A stretch of DNA of 64,000 bases, from assembly GCA_002786025.1 (NCBI GenBank), contig NHNW01000008.1, positions 186,001 through 250,000 on the forward strand. Direction: 5' to 3'. Under the pieces are notes generated by a model, which searched no databases, was not told the origin of the DNA, and was given only the letters and a program-made list of their open reading frames with translations. This DNA is from Zasmidium citrigriseum. Its lineage: Eukaryota; Ascomycota; Dothideomycetes; Mycosphaerellales; Mycosphaerellaceae. Within the stretch, counting starts at the first letter, position 1. Each line of letters opens with the position of its first letter. Shown here in pieces: positions 10,801-22,884 of the stretch. The translations under genes were made by a program, and so were the position numbers.

Positions 10801-13800
10801 ACCGGGCGTCAAGTACTCTGCTTTGGTCGAACTTGGACCACACGAGGCTCTCAAAGGCCCAATTTCGCAACTGCTTTCGACGCTTGACTCCAGTCTTGCC
10901 TCCGTGGAATACACATCTCTGATGTCTCGAAACAAAGATGCCCAGGTCACTACTCTGGAGACCATGGGCAAGCTCTGGTCGCTAGGTTGTACGATCGACG
11001 TCGCTCTTATCAACGAGCACAGTGGACTGGAAAGCCGCACCTGCTTAGTCGACCTGCCCAACTATCCATGGAACCATTCGAAGCTGCACTGGCACGAGTC
11101 TCAAGCCAGCAAGAATCGTCGACAGCTGAAAAAGGCTAGAACCGACCTGCTCGGTGTGCATTACGACCATCACAATTCATCTGAGCCAAGATGGAGGAAC
11201 ATTGTTCGTGTCACCGAGAACCCCTGGTTGCTGGACCACAAGATTCAGAATACGATCCTGTTTCCTGGCGCAGGCATGCTGTGTATGGCTTTGGAAGCCG
11301 CTCAGGAGATTGCTGAGGCTGGCAGAAATGTACGTGGATACACCTTCCGCGATGTCAACTTCACGAGAGGTCTTGTCGTGCCGAACGCCCCCCAGAGTCT
11401 GGAACTCGAGCTGCAAGTGCGCCGCAGACGCATCGGTACCAAAGCATCGACAGCTCCATGGTATGAGTTTATCGTCTATTCCCTCGCCGAAGGCTCCAAC
11501 TACCAGGACCACTGCTCCGGTCTCTTCACGATCGATTACGAGACCGAGGCCACCGAGATCGATGGCGGATCCGAAGCGAAGGCCGACTGGGAGACGAAGA
11601 CCTCGAAATACGCCGACTTCAAGTCACGCCTGAGCAACAGGCTTGTCAAGAGGTCTCTGTACAAGTACGCAGAGGTGATGGGTCTTCAATACGGCCCACT
11701 TTTCCGCTGTGTTGACGACTGCATGGTCGGTCTCGACGAATGCCATGGCAGCGTTACCATTCCCGACACCAAGAGCTCCATGCCGGCTCAGTACGAATAC
11801 GACCATCTCATTCACCCAACGACCTTGGACAACATCTTTCAGATGCAACTTGCCGCTACGTATGAGACCCATGTCACCGAGACCTTGGTGCCAGTCAGTA
11901 TCGAGGAAATGTTCGTCGCCAGCAGCCTTCCCAAGGGCGCGGGAGCACAATTCTTTGGATACGCTGATGGCACCCGAGTGGGAGCTACGCAGAGTCTGGG
12001 CAATGTTGTCGTGTCTGACGCCGAGTGGTCTGGACCGAAGATCGTCATCAACAACTTCCGATCGATGGGACTCAGCGCCATCGCCAACGTGCCAAAGACA
12101 GAGACGTCTTTGACGCAGAAGTGTACTCAACTGGCATGGGTTCAGGACATGCGACGAAGCCCTCCAATCTTTGAAGATCTGGCAGATGGAATCACTTCTC
12201 CGCAGCCCGTCACAGGGCCCAGTAAGATTTTGGCGAAGGCTATTCAGCAGACTTGCGAAATGCTGGCAGGTGTGGAGCCTGCTAGCCTTTCGCAGCACAT
12301 GCAAGGCTTCCGGGAATGGACGACGCAGGATTCTGTGCAGCGCCAGCTACTCACTCCGACTAACACCGATGCAAAGGAACCGATGGACAGCGAAGCGTTG
12401 TCGAAGCAACTCGAACAATTCCCTGGTCGCCTTTCAGAGGCTTTACGAGCAGGACGCAACCCGGCTGGTGTAGTTTCGAACGAGATACTCAAACTCGCAC
12501 ATCAAGAAGCATTTGCTCGTCTTGAGCCTGCAACCTCTGGTCTCTTCAAGACACTACGCGATGTAGTGAAGCACAACGCCAACGCTTCGATCCTCTTGGT
12601 CAGTGACGGTGGTCCGTCAGCTGCGCTCGCGACAGCTCGATACTTGGCAGCTACTGAGAGCAGCGCAACCTTTGCCAGAACAGTCATTTCTGAGCCAACA
12701 GAGGAGACTATGGGAACGACCAAAGCGACCTTGAAGGCCGAGAAGATCCTCCAGCTCGAGCAGAAGATGTTTGACCCTCGTCAGGCACCTTCTAGTCAGG
12801 ATTTTGAGGAAGGCTCCTTCGATATCGTCGTCGCGCCTCCATCGCAATCAGTCTCAACCATGACCAACCTTCGATCGCTCTTGCGCGAGGGAGGCTCTGT
12901 GCTACTCTGCGGTCTTACGGAGCTCCCTGTCCAGAGCGCCTTCTTCCGCGGCCTGTGGGAGCATCAAGAATCCGTTTGCGAGTCCAACGAGCTCGACTTG
13001 AAGCCCATTTTGGAGGCTGCCGGGCTTGTCTCTCCAGATGTGAAGACAAGTCAACGGTGCATTGTCGCTTCCGCACGGAAGAAATCCGAGTCATCTCCCT
13101 GCCAATCCACCGACAACGAGGTCGTGATTCTGAAGTCGGGCGCTGCCACGGCGCTAGAACTGGCTTTCGAGGACAGCTTGACCACGACCTTGAAGCTGGC
13201 TGGATTCGAAGTCAAGTCGGCGACGTTGGAGGAGCTCTGGACACTCGATGCCAAGATCATCTTGTCCCTGGTGGAGCTTGCTACGCCGTTGTTGGCATCT
13301 CTCGATGAGACCACATTCAACGGATTGAAGACAGCGTTCAAGCGTGCATCAAACATTCTATGGCTGACCCGTGGTGCCCAGTGCCTCGAGACACCGCATC
13401 CTGCAAGCAGTCTCGCGACCGGCATGTTCAGAGTCCTTCGAGCGGAAGCACCACAGACCCGACTTGTACACCTCGACTTGTCGCCAGCCTCTGACCTGGA
13501 ATCGAGACAGATTGCCGACCTGGCGTTTGAGACGCTTTCTACGGCTCTGTCAGACGACAAGACTGCTGACTTGGAGCTGGCAGAGAAGAATGGGATCGTC
13601 TACGTGCCACGACTCATTCCTGATGAAAGTATGGACTCCCAGCTCACTATAGCTTCTACACAACCAAGCGCTCGCGTGGAGCCATTGGTGCAGCCCGGAC
13701 GACCACTCAACTTGACAGTCGGAACGCTCGGTATGCTGGACTCTCTGCGCTGGATCGATGACGAGCTGGCCCATTTGCCGATGCTTGTCGACGAAGTCGA

Positions 13801-16062
13801 GATTCAATGCTCCAGCATCTCTCTCAACTTCCGTGACATCATGGTCGCTATGGGTCAGCTCCCGTCAGAGAAGATCGGCGGAGAAGCGGCTGGCTTCGTG
13901 ACCCGTGTTGGCTCAGAAGTGACTCGCTTCAAGCCAGGAGATAAGGTCCTCACTGTCAAGAGTGGTGCTTTCCGGACGCATATTAGGCAGAGGCACACTC
14001 TTGTGCAGCCACAGCCAGAGCACATGACCTCGTCGGTAGCGGCTTCTTGTCCGATTATCTACATGACTGCCATCAATGGGCTCATTGACATTGCAAGGTT
14101 GAAGGCTGGAGAGACTATCTTGATTCACGCAGCGGTGAGTATCTGGTTCACTTGCGACGAGAAAATATTTGACTGACTATTGCTCGATAGGCCGGCGGTC
14201 TTGGTCAAGCAGCGATCCAGCTCGCCCAGTGGATCGGAGCAGAGATTTACGTTACGGTCAGCACCCAAGCCAAGAAGCAGCTACTGATTGAGAAATACGG
14301 TATCGCGGAGGACCACGTCTTCAGTTCTCGAGACCTTACCTTTGCACCCGCCATCATGCGCGCTACAAAGGGCAAGGGCATCGACGTCGTTCTCAACTCT
14401 CTGGCTGGCGAAGCCCTGCGCAGGACTTGGCTGTGCATTGCCGACTTTGGCCGCTTCATTGAAGTCGGCAAGAGAGATATTCTCGGGAACACTGGGCTTG
14501 ATATGGCACCGTTCCTGCGACAGGCTACTTTTGCCAGTGTGAATCTGGAGTACATCGGCGACTTCAACGAGGACATGTTTGGCGAGCTACTCCGTCGAAC
14601 GGTAGAGCTGTTGAACCAGGGAGTAATTGGCGCTGTTCATCCAGTAAGTCTTATTCTGCCGCTAGCAAGCATTACATCCGCTGACACAGACAGATCACGG
14701 AGTACCCTTTCGCAGAGACGGAGAAGGCGTTCCGACTCCTGCAGACAGGAAAGCACATCGGCAAGGTCGTCCTGACAGTCAACGAAAGCGATACGGTCCC
14801 GGTCCTCCCTCCCAAGCCAAAGCAGATCATGTTGGATCCAAATGCTACCTATGTCTTGTCCGGAGGGCTCGGAGGCGTTGGCCGAAGCATTGCAGAGTTC
14901 ATGTTCGACCATGGAGCTGGACACATTGTCTTCATCTCCCGATCGGGAGCCAGCAAGCCCGATGCCCAAGCCTTCATGGACAAGATGATCAGCAAAGGAC
15001 GAAAGGTTGATGCATTCAGCTGCGACACAACGAGCCCAAGCAAGGTCGCTGACTTTGCTGCGACGTTGAAGGAGAGAGGATGCAACGTCAAGGGTCTGGT
15101 GCAGTGCGCCATGGTCTTGCGAGACAGCACCTTTGAGAACATGACTTTTGAAGACTGGGTTATGTCCACGGAGGCCAAAGTCAACAGCACTCGCAACTTG
15201 CATGAGGCTTTGCCGAAGGAGCTGGACTTCTTCATCATGCTGTCGTCGATGTCGGGAGTTCTTGGCTCTCCGGGTCAAGCCAACGTAAGTCATCCGAAAA
15301 CTTATTATCGATGAGAAACACGGTCTGACCGCAAGACAGTACGCTGCTGGAAACACTTTCCTCGATGCCTTCGCTCACTGGCGTCGCGCGCAAGGCTGGA
15401 ATGCCACCTCCATCGACCTGGGAGTGGTGGGCGACATCGGGTACGTGGCCGAGAACAATACGGCCGAATTCGAGAAGTTCGACGCCATCGCACCCCTGCA
15501 TATCAACGAACAGGATCTGCACATGCTGCTCTCGGCCACAATGCTGGGTCACACAGCTGATGGCAAGCCGGTTCCTCCACAAGTCACCACCGGTATTGGC
15601 CACATTCTGCTGACAGACCCAGTCATGGGCGCACCATTCATCAACGACCCCAAATTCGGACACCTGCTCAGGCAAGCCAACGGAGGCGGAGCCGCGAACA
15701 ACGACACCGACGAGCTGCGCGAAGCCATCTCTGGCTCTGAATCAGCGCGCGAAGCAGCAGCTGCCGTTCTACAAGCACTTGTCGCCAAGCTGGCCAAAGC
15801 CATCATGGTCGAGGCTGAGGAAGTCGACGTGAGCAAGCCACTGCACGCTTTCGGGGTCGACTCTCTCGTCGCTGTTGAGATCAGGAACTGGATTTTCCGA
15901 GAGCTCAAGTCGGATGTCTCGGTCTTTGATATTCTTGCGCCCACGCCGATGTCCATCCTGGCGTTGCGGATTGCGAGCAAGAGCACGTTGATGTCGGCGG
16001 AGGTGCTTGCTGATGAGGCTGATCAGATTAATAAGGAGCTTGAGGCGGCGGCTACGACTTGA
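7872..16062 (+). CDS. Highly reducing type I polyketide synthase
   Basis: Predicted 2556-residue iterative HR-PKS. Eleven exons: 7872-8069, 8122-8266, 8318-8382, 8434-8637, 8695-9335, 9388-9877, 9927-10209, 10257-14134, 14191-14643, 14694-15284, 15340-16062; total 7671 nt. KS has Cys about 183 (DTACSSS) and His about 318 (EAHGTGT) and 358 (NIGHQEG). AT starts at GQGAQ, with nucleophile Ser about 671 in GHSSGE. DH has His about 1003 (LLDHKIQ) and Asp about 1200 (HPTTLDN). A methyltransferase-like stretch (about 1290-1600) lacks the glycine-rich SAM loop. ER (about 1820-2120) has an intact [16 protein letters not shown] motif. KR has GGLGGVG and YAAGN. ACP carries GVDSL with Ser about 2491. There is no TE, reductase or condensation domain at the end, so release must be in trans; two FSH hydrolases flank it. 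The product is probably a reduced aliphatic polyketide without C-methyl branches. Confidence 0.97.
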
Positions 16063-16739
16063 GCTGGCAGACTTTGTCCAAAGGCGTCGGAGATTTGTGG
16101 ATGGATATTTTGCCCGTTGTCAAGCTAATCGTCGAGTCATCGACACGGTCGAGAACTGACCGCGGGAGACGCTCTTCGTCAGCAACACCCTGCTACTCCG
16201 TCTAAACACACACCCGGAACAGCACATTGAGAAGCCTTCCAAACAACAACGAAGGTGTATTCAGCGATTGGGAAAAGTCGGACTTGTCATCCTACATGTA
16301 TAGAGATGTCGGTATGAACATATGTAGACAGCCATTTCACGCAATGATGGTAGAGCACTTGTCAACTCACAGCATAATCTCTCAACACCACAATTGCTCC
16401 ACAAAGCCTACTTTGCTCTCTCAAATCGGACTTTGCAAGCTTCAGTTGAAGGGAGCATTGCACCTAATCAACACGAAGTGCTGTACTGCGACCACGTTTT
16501 ATTACGGTCGAGTGATGTGCAATCATGGCGCATCCTGAAATAAGTACGATCTTCTCGGCGGTGTATTTTGATCAAATCAACCATTCTCTGCTCGTCAGTA
16601 CAAGAATGCGCCGGAAATGCTCCGGGCTAGCCTGATCACTGCGGTCGTTTTATAACCTCCTCGCTGCTTCGTAAAGCAAGAGACCTTGAAGCGGACACGT
16701 ACAGCTGGTTTATTCCTATTCCAATCTTTTGCCGTCACG
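16063..16739. other. Intergenic between PKS and second FSH hydrolase
   Basis: No convincing frame or domain; a 103-codon plus-strand frame at 16227-16538 is unsupported. Likely PKS terminator region plus promoter of the hydrolase. Confidence 0.5.
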
Positions 16740-17406
16740 ATGAGAGTCCTATGTCTCCATGGCATCGGGACCAGCGCCAAGATCTTCGATGCCCAGACGA
16801 GGAGTGTCACGTCTGTCTTGAAGGGCGATGGGCATGAGTTCGTGTTTGTCGATGGGTTGTATGACTTTGAGGCGGAAGATGGTACGGTCTCTCACCCCTG
16901 CCCCGAGGAAGCGTTGCACTTGCTGACTGGTCTTTCCGTGGAAAATAGATGTACGAATGATCTACCCACCTCCCTACCTCTCCTGGTTCGAATCACCAGC
17001 ACCACACAACATCGACGAAGCGCTCGAATACCTCCAAGAGCTCGTCGACGACGAAGGCCCATTCGACGGCATCATGGCCTTCTCACAAGGCGGCTGTCTC
17101 GCATCGTCGTTCATTCTCCAGCAAGATCCTGCGAAGATGCCGTTCAAGTTTGCCATCTTCCTGTGCAGTCTCCTGCCGTACGACGGTGGTGAAGAGCGGA
17201 TCTCGATTCCTACGTTGCATGTCGTGGGCAAGACTGACCCTCTTGTGGAGCATGGCAGACTGCTGGCGGAGATTTGTAATGGTGTGGATCGTACTGTGAT
17301 TGAGCATGCTGGTGGACATGAGATGCCGAGGGATGGGGCTTTGAATAAGGAGGTTGCGAATGCGGTTTCGATGTTGATGGCTAGGGCCTCGATGCCAGCT
17401 GCTTAG
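16740..17406 (+). CDS. FSH/LovG-type serine hydrolase (right of PKS)
   Basis: Predicted 199-residue FSH-family hydrolase, a compact form. Exons 16740-16881 and 16949-17406, phase 1 junction. It starts RVLCLHGIGTSAKIF and has nucleophile Ser about 92 in AFSQGG, Asp in GKTDPLVE and His about 171 in AGGHEMPRD, so the triad looks intact. It is a homologue of the hydrolase on the left of the PKS but about 100 residues shorter. Same strand as the PKS and 677 bp downstream. One of the pair could be the acyl-releasing thioesterase and the other an editing or later esterase; which is which cannot be told from sequence. Confidence 0.93.
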
Positions 17407-17515
17407 TGAGTGGACGGGACGTGCGTCATGCTTTGCTATTTCTCTTTGTTTTAGCTCAGAAATACGGACCGAAGTCATGCAACAAGACCCATCGATGCGG
17501 TATCTTCACGTCCCC

Positions 17516-18912
17516 TCAGTGTGTGGCTTCAACATTGGGGAGAGCCGTTAGATCTGCCTGTCCTCCTCCGGCGTGTTCAACTTGTGCTGCCTCATCAACT
17601 GTGGCTTTCTCGCCATTCTCCACATCTTCGTCCTTCTCCGCACCAGGACTTGCATCTGATCCTAGTCTCTGCTTCCCCTTCGTGAGGAACCACCACAACC
17701 TCCTGAGAAGGCCTGGCATTTGAGGCATAGAGCAGCAGATCATGCTCAAGTAGACCTCAATATGGCTCCATAATGCCAAGTTGTAAAAGTCGTATGTCGG
17801 ATTCTGGCTGGTGGAGTAAGTGGTTATGTAGGAGATTCTGACGCCGCTGCATGCTGTTACGGCGAAACCGACTAGGAAGACAGAGCAGACTCTGAAAATA
17901 AGTTAGCAATGGTCATCGCTTATCTTCATCTCCAGATACACTTGCCCTGCTTTGTACCGAGGTGATAGCGGTAGCTTGAGCAGTTTCGGTATTGGCAGCA
18001 AGATTACCACAACATCGAAGAAGATGACTGTAGCTGCTTGGGCGACCGACAGCACAGTTCTGTTCACGCAGCTTCCGCTTGATCCAGGGACAACACGCAG
18101 CCAGATGTAGCTGATCGGGCTACATGAGAAAATGGTAGCGAAGAGGCCGGAGATTGCAGACAGCATCAGGAGAATAGCGACGAGCCAACACAGCCTTCGA
18201 AATGTTGTTCCCTTCTCTGGCCAGAGACGCAAATACAGGAACACGAGCGATAGTTTTGGGAGTCGAGTTCCAAGCACGTATATCGGTTCGGCGATGTAAA
18301 ACCACTGCATCGGTATCAGCTCGTTAGCAAGAATTGGAAACCCGCTGGCAGCTCACCATCAAGAAGCTCGTCACCTGCTTCTGGTTCAGCATCCACATGT
18401 CTCTTCCTACGCCATTCTTCAATTCAAACTCCGAGTCGACCATCATCGCAGCAAGGACAAATCCTCCAAGGCATACTACGAAGTCATCCCACCAATACCC
18501 GGCACCTCTGAGCCTTGGCCATCTAGAAAGTAGTCGAGCAAGTGTGAAGATCATGGCAAAGATGAAGAGGGTATAGATGACCGCTCTCATTTCCGGTTGC
18601 TCATTACGGGGTATTACGCCGCATGTCTCCGCTTGGAACCTCTGAGCGGCGAGTTGTTCGTCAAGATTGCAGGAAGTCTTGAGACATGACTGAAGAGCTT
18701 TGGCTCGAGGAGAGGTTTTCGAGCAGAAGCATGGATCGTTGGGCTGGCAGAGGTAGGCCTCCGAGATCTTCTTAGAGCATTGTTTCTGGGTAAATACAAG
18801 TGTCAGTAGACTTCGAGGCTGTCAATTTGAGTTCGTTGCTTACAACACATCCTGGAAGAAGTTGCAAGGCTGTGGCATTGACGCTGTTTCGTATTTCCAG
18901 CACGATAGCCAT
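17516..18912 (-). CDS. CFEM-domain PTH11-type GPCR
   Basis: Predicted 412-residue receptor-like membrane protein. Exons 18912-18844, 18785-18357, 18304-17940, 17891-17516. The N-terminal region (22-78) has eight cysteines at about 22, 26, 36, 42, 44, 57, 62 and 78 with CQPNDPCFC, the CFEM pattern. Seven hydrophobic segments follow, with the fungal rhodopsin-like signatures RWPRLRGAGYWWDDF, KLSLVFLYLRL and CSPISYIW. The cytosolic tail is acidic. The modelled start gives only 21 residues before the first Cys and no good signal peptide, so an additional 5' exon upstream of 18912 is likely. Related PTH11-type receptors act in surface sensing and pathogenic development. It is convergent with the second FSH hydrolase. 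Confidence 0.88.
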
Positions 18913-19494
18913 GTGTTTTTCAAGGCCCTAAAAGACCTGTATTGTATGGTTGATCAGTGAACGACCTTCTCATTCTGTCAGCCTCGTCGGCCAGGTTGGA
19001 TTGCAGGTGCTGAGCCAAAGTCTGTGTCTGCGACCAGACATGCTTTTGACTTGTCCTCACGACTCGGACACATCAAGATCAAGGTCATCATACTTTGCAG
19101 ATCTGTCGATGGCAGGCCGTTGTGGCGTTGATGTGGTTGGTGTTCAACCAATCGAGCAACCCTGTTGATCCTTCGCGTGGCTGGCATGACTCGTGCCGCG
19201 GTGAGGCTCTGATACGGGACGATGCCGATGAGCTTCGCAACCCATCATGGGGATGTGATCGCAGTCCAATGTTCTTTTGCAAGGTCGACCATCACCATGG
19301 GAGCTGGAAGCAGAACGGAAGTTGCAGCTGAATGCTTGGCCACGGGATAGAAGGCAGCCACGCAGCGCACATCATTCATTCCAAGCTAATTGGAGAAAAG
19401 GGTTTTGTCTCGCCTCGAATGTAGTTCGCAACTACGCTTTTCAAAATGTCTTTAGAATCTATCCACATGTCATCCGCTACTCAGCATTTTCGAG
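18913..19494. other. Intergenic, no gene seen
   Basis: Short discordant frames only. It may contain an unmodelled first exon (signal peptide) of the GPCR near 18930-18960. Confidence 0.45.
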
Positions 19495-20519
19495 CTAAAC
19501 AGTAAACTTCACCTTATTCTCCGCCGCACTCTCCTTCGCAATCTTCCTAACAGCCTCCTCCCCATCCTCGTCAAAAATATCCACACCCCACCGCTTCGGG
19601 TTATTAAACCGCTTATGCCTCTCCAGCGCATTCAACTGCTCAAAAGCCTCCTTCGGCAACTCCTTAACCTTCAAGTTCCCAGCGATCCGCGAAGGCGTCA
19701 CACTCTTCGGCAAAACCACAGTCTCGCGCTGCACGCCCCAACTCCCAAGCACAGTCCCGGGGTCCATACCAAGCTGCTTCGCGATCTCATGCACCTTGGC
19801 ATCATCGACAGTCCGCGGCTCGCCGGTCTGGTTGTTCCCCAGCGGGGAGTAGGCCTCGATCAGGATGCCTTTGTATTTGCAGTACTGCGTCAGTTCGGCT
19901 TGTTGGAGGTACGGGTGGGCTTCGATCTGGTTGACGGCGGGGACGATGGAGGTTTTGCTGAGGAGGTCTTCGAGGCGGCGGATGTTGAAGTTCGAGACGC
20001 CGATAGCTTTCACTTTGCCGGTGCTAAGGAGCTTGGCCATGGCGTTGTAGGTTTCGTGGATCGGGGTGCTGTCGAGTTTGAAGACGCCTTCGGAGTCGAG
20101 GGGGAACCATTTGTCGCCGGGGGCGAAGACGCTGGGAATTGTGTAAATTGATGTTCAATGCTCTCTTTTGCTTGCAAGACTTACACTGGCCAGTGCATGA
20201 GGTACAGATCAAGGTAGTCTGTTCCTAGATCCTTGAGAGACTTGGCTAACGCTTTCTCCACATCTTCTGGACGGTGGTTGGTGTTCCAAAGCTTGCCAGT
20301 GAGGAAGATCTCATCTCTGGGCACGCCGGACTTCTTGATGCCAGCGCCAACTTCGTTCTCATTGCGGTAGATGGCTGCGCAGTCAATGTGTCGGTAGCCT
20401 TGCTTCAATGCCTCTTCAACGGCCTTCTCAACCTCGTGAGGAGCAGCTTGCCATGTGCCAAAGCCCACGGCTGGGATCTTGGCTCCAGTGTTTAGCTTGA
20501 AGAAGTCGGCGAGAGGCAT
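19495..20519 (-). CDS. Aldo-keto reductase (xylose/glycerol-type)
   Basis: Predicted 323-residue NAD(P)H-dependent aldo-keto reductase, cytosolic TIM barrel. Exons 20519-20185 and 20131-19495. The catalytic tetrad is complete: Asp about 46 and Tyr about 51 in [13 protein letters not shown], Lys about 76 in LTGKLW, His about 109 in [19 protein letters not shown] and [10 protein letters not shown] are family cofactor-binding signatures. The start at [22 protein letters not shown] is canonical; an in-frame upstream extension has no homologous character. Substrates of this subgroup include aldoses, glyceraldehyde and other carbonyls. It could act in the PKS cluster or in general metabolism. Confidence 0.93.
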
Positions 20520-21152
20520 GATGGTAAATCTTTCAGTGTAGTCGTTAGGAGGTGTAGAAAGTCTCCAGAGAAAGTCGTAAAAGTGTAGAAAGAGAAACTT
20601 GAAGCAGGTCAAAGCATCTTTTGTTTGTCCAAACACCAACACTGGAGCTCCCACCTTGCTGGCTGGCCTATCGATGGGACGCCGATGCATTGCCGATGTC
20701 GTGATTGCCGTCTATTTATCCGTCATGGCCCCAGTATGAACGGGGAGTGGATTTATCACCGTGCAGCTCGTTCGGCGTCTGAACGAAGGGTTTGCGGAAG
20801 CAGGCAGCGGAAACATTTCAGCCCCTCAATGGAGACTGAGACGACAAAGCTCAGACGGCTGATGTCAGTCAGTGAATAACCCCTCTGTGGGGACTCCACA
20901 TCGGCTGGCGGCGGCAAATCCACGGGAGACGGAGCTGATGGCTACTTTTCCGAACTCCAGCTTCAAAATCCGCCATGCATATCCGCCACGCTTCTCCATT
21001 CACTTACTCCACACTAGCATCTTCTCCACGCCAGCGGCGCTGAGGGGAGGTAATATGCGGAGAATGGCTGGAGCACTACTTGAAGAGCCAAGCCGTCGCC
21101 CAGAGCGCCAGTGAGCTTGGTTCCGTGCCAATCTCAACATTCTCCAGTCAAG
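20520..21152. other. Shared promoter of divergent reductase and MFS genes
   Basis: 633 bases between two divergent start codons. No gene seen. Bidirectional control of the aldo-keto reductase and the transporter is possible. Confidence 0.5.
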
Positions 21153-22773
21153 ATGGCAAACGCAGACGACAAGCACAGCCTGGACGAGAAGCCTGTGACT
21201 GAGTACAACGAGTCTCCTGTCTTGGAAGATGCCAACGGCCAGCTTTGCTTCGATGGCCTCTCGTACGAGGAGACTCGAACGCTGGAGAAGCGATGTACGT
21301 CGACTCGTCCTTGGACATTGGAAGATACCTGACGAAACTGCAGTACTTCGCAAGATCGACTTCCATCTCATCACGCCATTGTTCGTGTTGTTCGTATTCA
21401 ACATCCTCGACCGGTCGAACATCGCCAATGCCAAGCTGGGCGGGTTGAAAGAAGACCTGGGGTTGACGGACACTCAGTACCAGACAGCCGTCGCAGTCAT
21501 GGTTAGTCGGCAAGAGATGATGGAGTGTGTACCGGTCTGACAACCCTAGTTTGCCGGGTACCTGGGCGGACAGATCCCATCGAACATCCTACTCACCAGG
21601 CTCAAGCCCTCGTACTACCTGCCGGCCGTGATCTTCGTCTGGGGTGGCATTTCGCTCTGCTTTGCAGCACTGAAGAACTACTCTGGCATCATCGCTGCCA
21701 GGATCTTTTTGGGAATTGCCGAGAGTCCGTTCTTTCCCGGTGCGCTGTAAGATGATGTGTCTTCAAAGCCTTGTAGTAGGAAAGACTGACGTTGCACTAG
21801 CTTGATGATCAGCTCATGGTACAAGCCTAGAGAGATCGCTCCTCGAGTTGCCTTCATGTACTGTGGCAACACCATCGCAAATGCATTCGGTGGTCTAATC
21901 GCCGCCGGAGTGCTGGATGGCCTCGAAGGCGCCGGCGGCCTCGAAGGATGGCGCTGGCTGTATATCATCGAAGGTGCTGGAACGATGGTCGCAGGTGTCC
22001 TTGCATTCTGGCTTCTACCCGACTTCCCTCGCAGCGGCCAGAAGGGCTGGCTGACCCCACAAGAGCATCGTCTGGCAGAGTGGCGGATGTCGCTGGCTGC
22101 CAATGATGAGACCGATGAGAATGGTGGTGTGCGCGAAGGCTTGAAAGCTGCGTTGACAGACGTGAAGGTCTGGATGTTGGTTCTCGTCCAGAACATGAAC
22201 CTCACTGCCCAAACGTGGACCTACTTCTTCCCGTCGATCGTCAAGACCCTCGGATTCGGGAACACAGTGACCCTTTTGATCACTGCCCCGGTGTACTTCT
22301 TCGGTTTCTTCACGGCCCTTGGCAACTCGTTGGTCGCGGCCAAGACAAATTGGCGAGCGCCATTGATAATGTGGCCTTTGCTTGTCGACATCGCTGGAAA
22401 TGTCATGGTCATCAGCTCGCAGTCCACGGCCGTTCGATACACAGGCATGTTCCTGATGTGTGCTGGATCGTACTCTGCTTTCAACGTTGTTCAGGCATGG
22501 GTCGCCAGCACCATACCAAGGACGCGAACCAAGCGAGGGATCGCATACGCTCTCGTCAACATGTTCGGCAATCTGTCGAATGTGTACGGTTCGTACTTCT
22601 TCCCTGATTCAGATGCTCCACAGTACTGGCCCGGTGGTGTGACTCTCTCGTCCTTTGCGGCCGGTGGCATCTTGTGCTCGGCCGGTCTTGGAACATACCT
22701 CTACTTCCAGAACCGCAAAGCTGCCAAGATTGAAGAAGAAACAGGTCGTCCACAGTACCGATATATGATTTAG
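21153..22773 (+). CDS. MFS transporter, anion:cation symporter (Dal5/Tna1-like) family
   Basis: Predicted 489-residue 12-TM permease. Exons 21153-21294, 21344-21501, 21550-21746, 21801-22773. The first membrane segment carries KIDFHLITPLFVLFVFNILDRSN followed by IANAKLGG, the signature of the fungal ACS family, whose members carry allantoate, nicotinate, pantothenate, biotin and similar organic anions. YLGGQIPSNILLTRLKP and GIAESPFFPG are further family motifs. The start is the ATG before ANADDKHSLDE; the N-terminal 60 residues are charged and cytosolic. Substrate cannot be read from sequence. It is divergent from the aldo-keto reductase and convergent with the lipocalin-like gene. Confidence 0.93.
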
Positions 22774-22884
22774 GTAGAGACTGGCCCAGGGATAGGGACA
22801 GAGTACTCGTTGGCGTGGTGAAGCAGTCGGTCCAGTCGGTCCGTAGAAGGGCTCACATATTCCAATACCGTTTCCAAGTCTCGT

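Noticed and set aside
16227..16538. 103-codon frame between PKS and second FSH hydrolase
   Set aside because: No recognisable feature; likely chance frame in UTR or promoter DNA.
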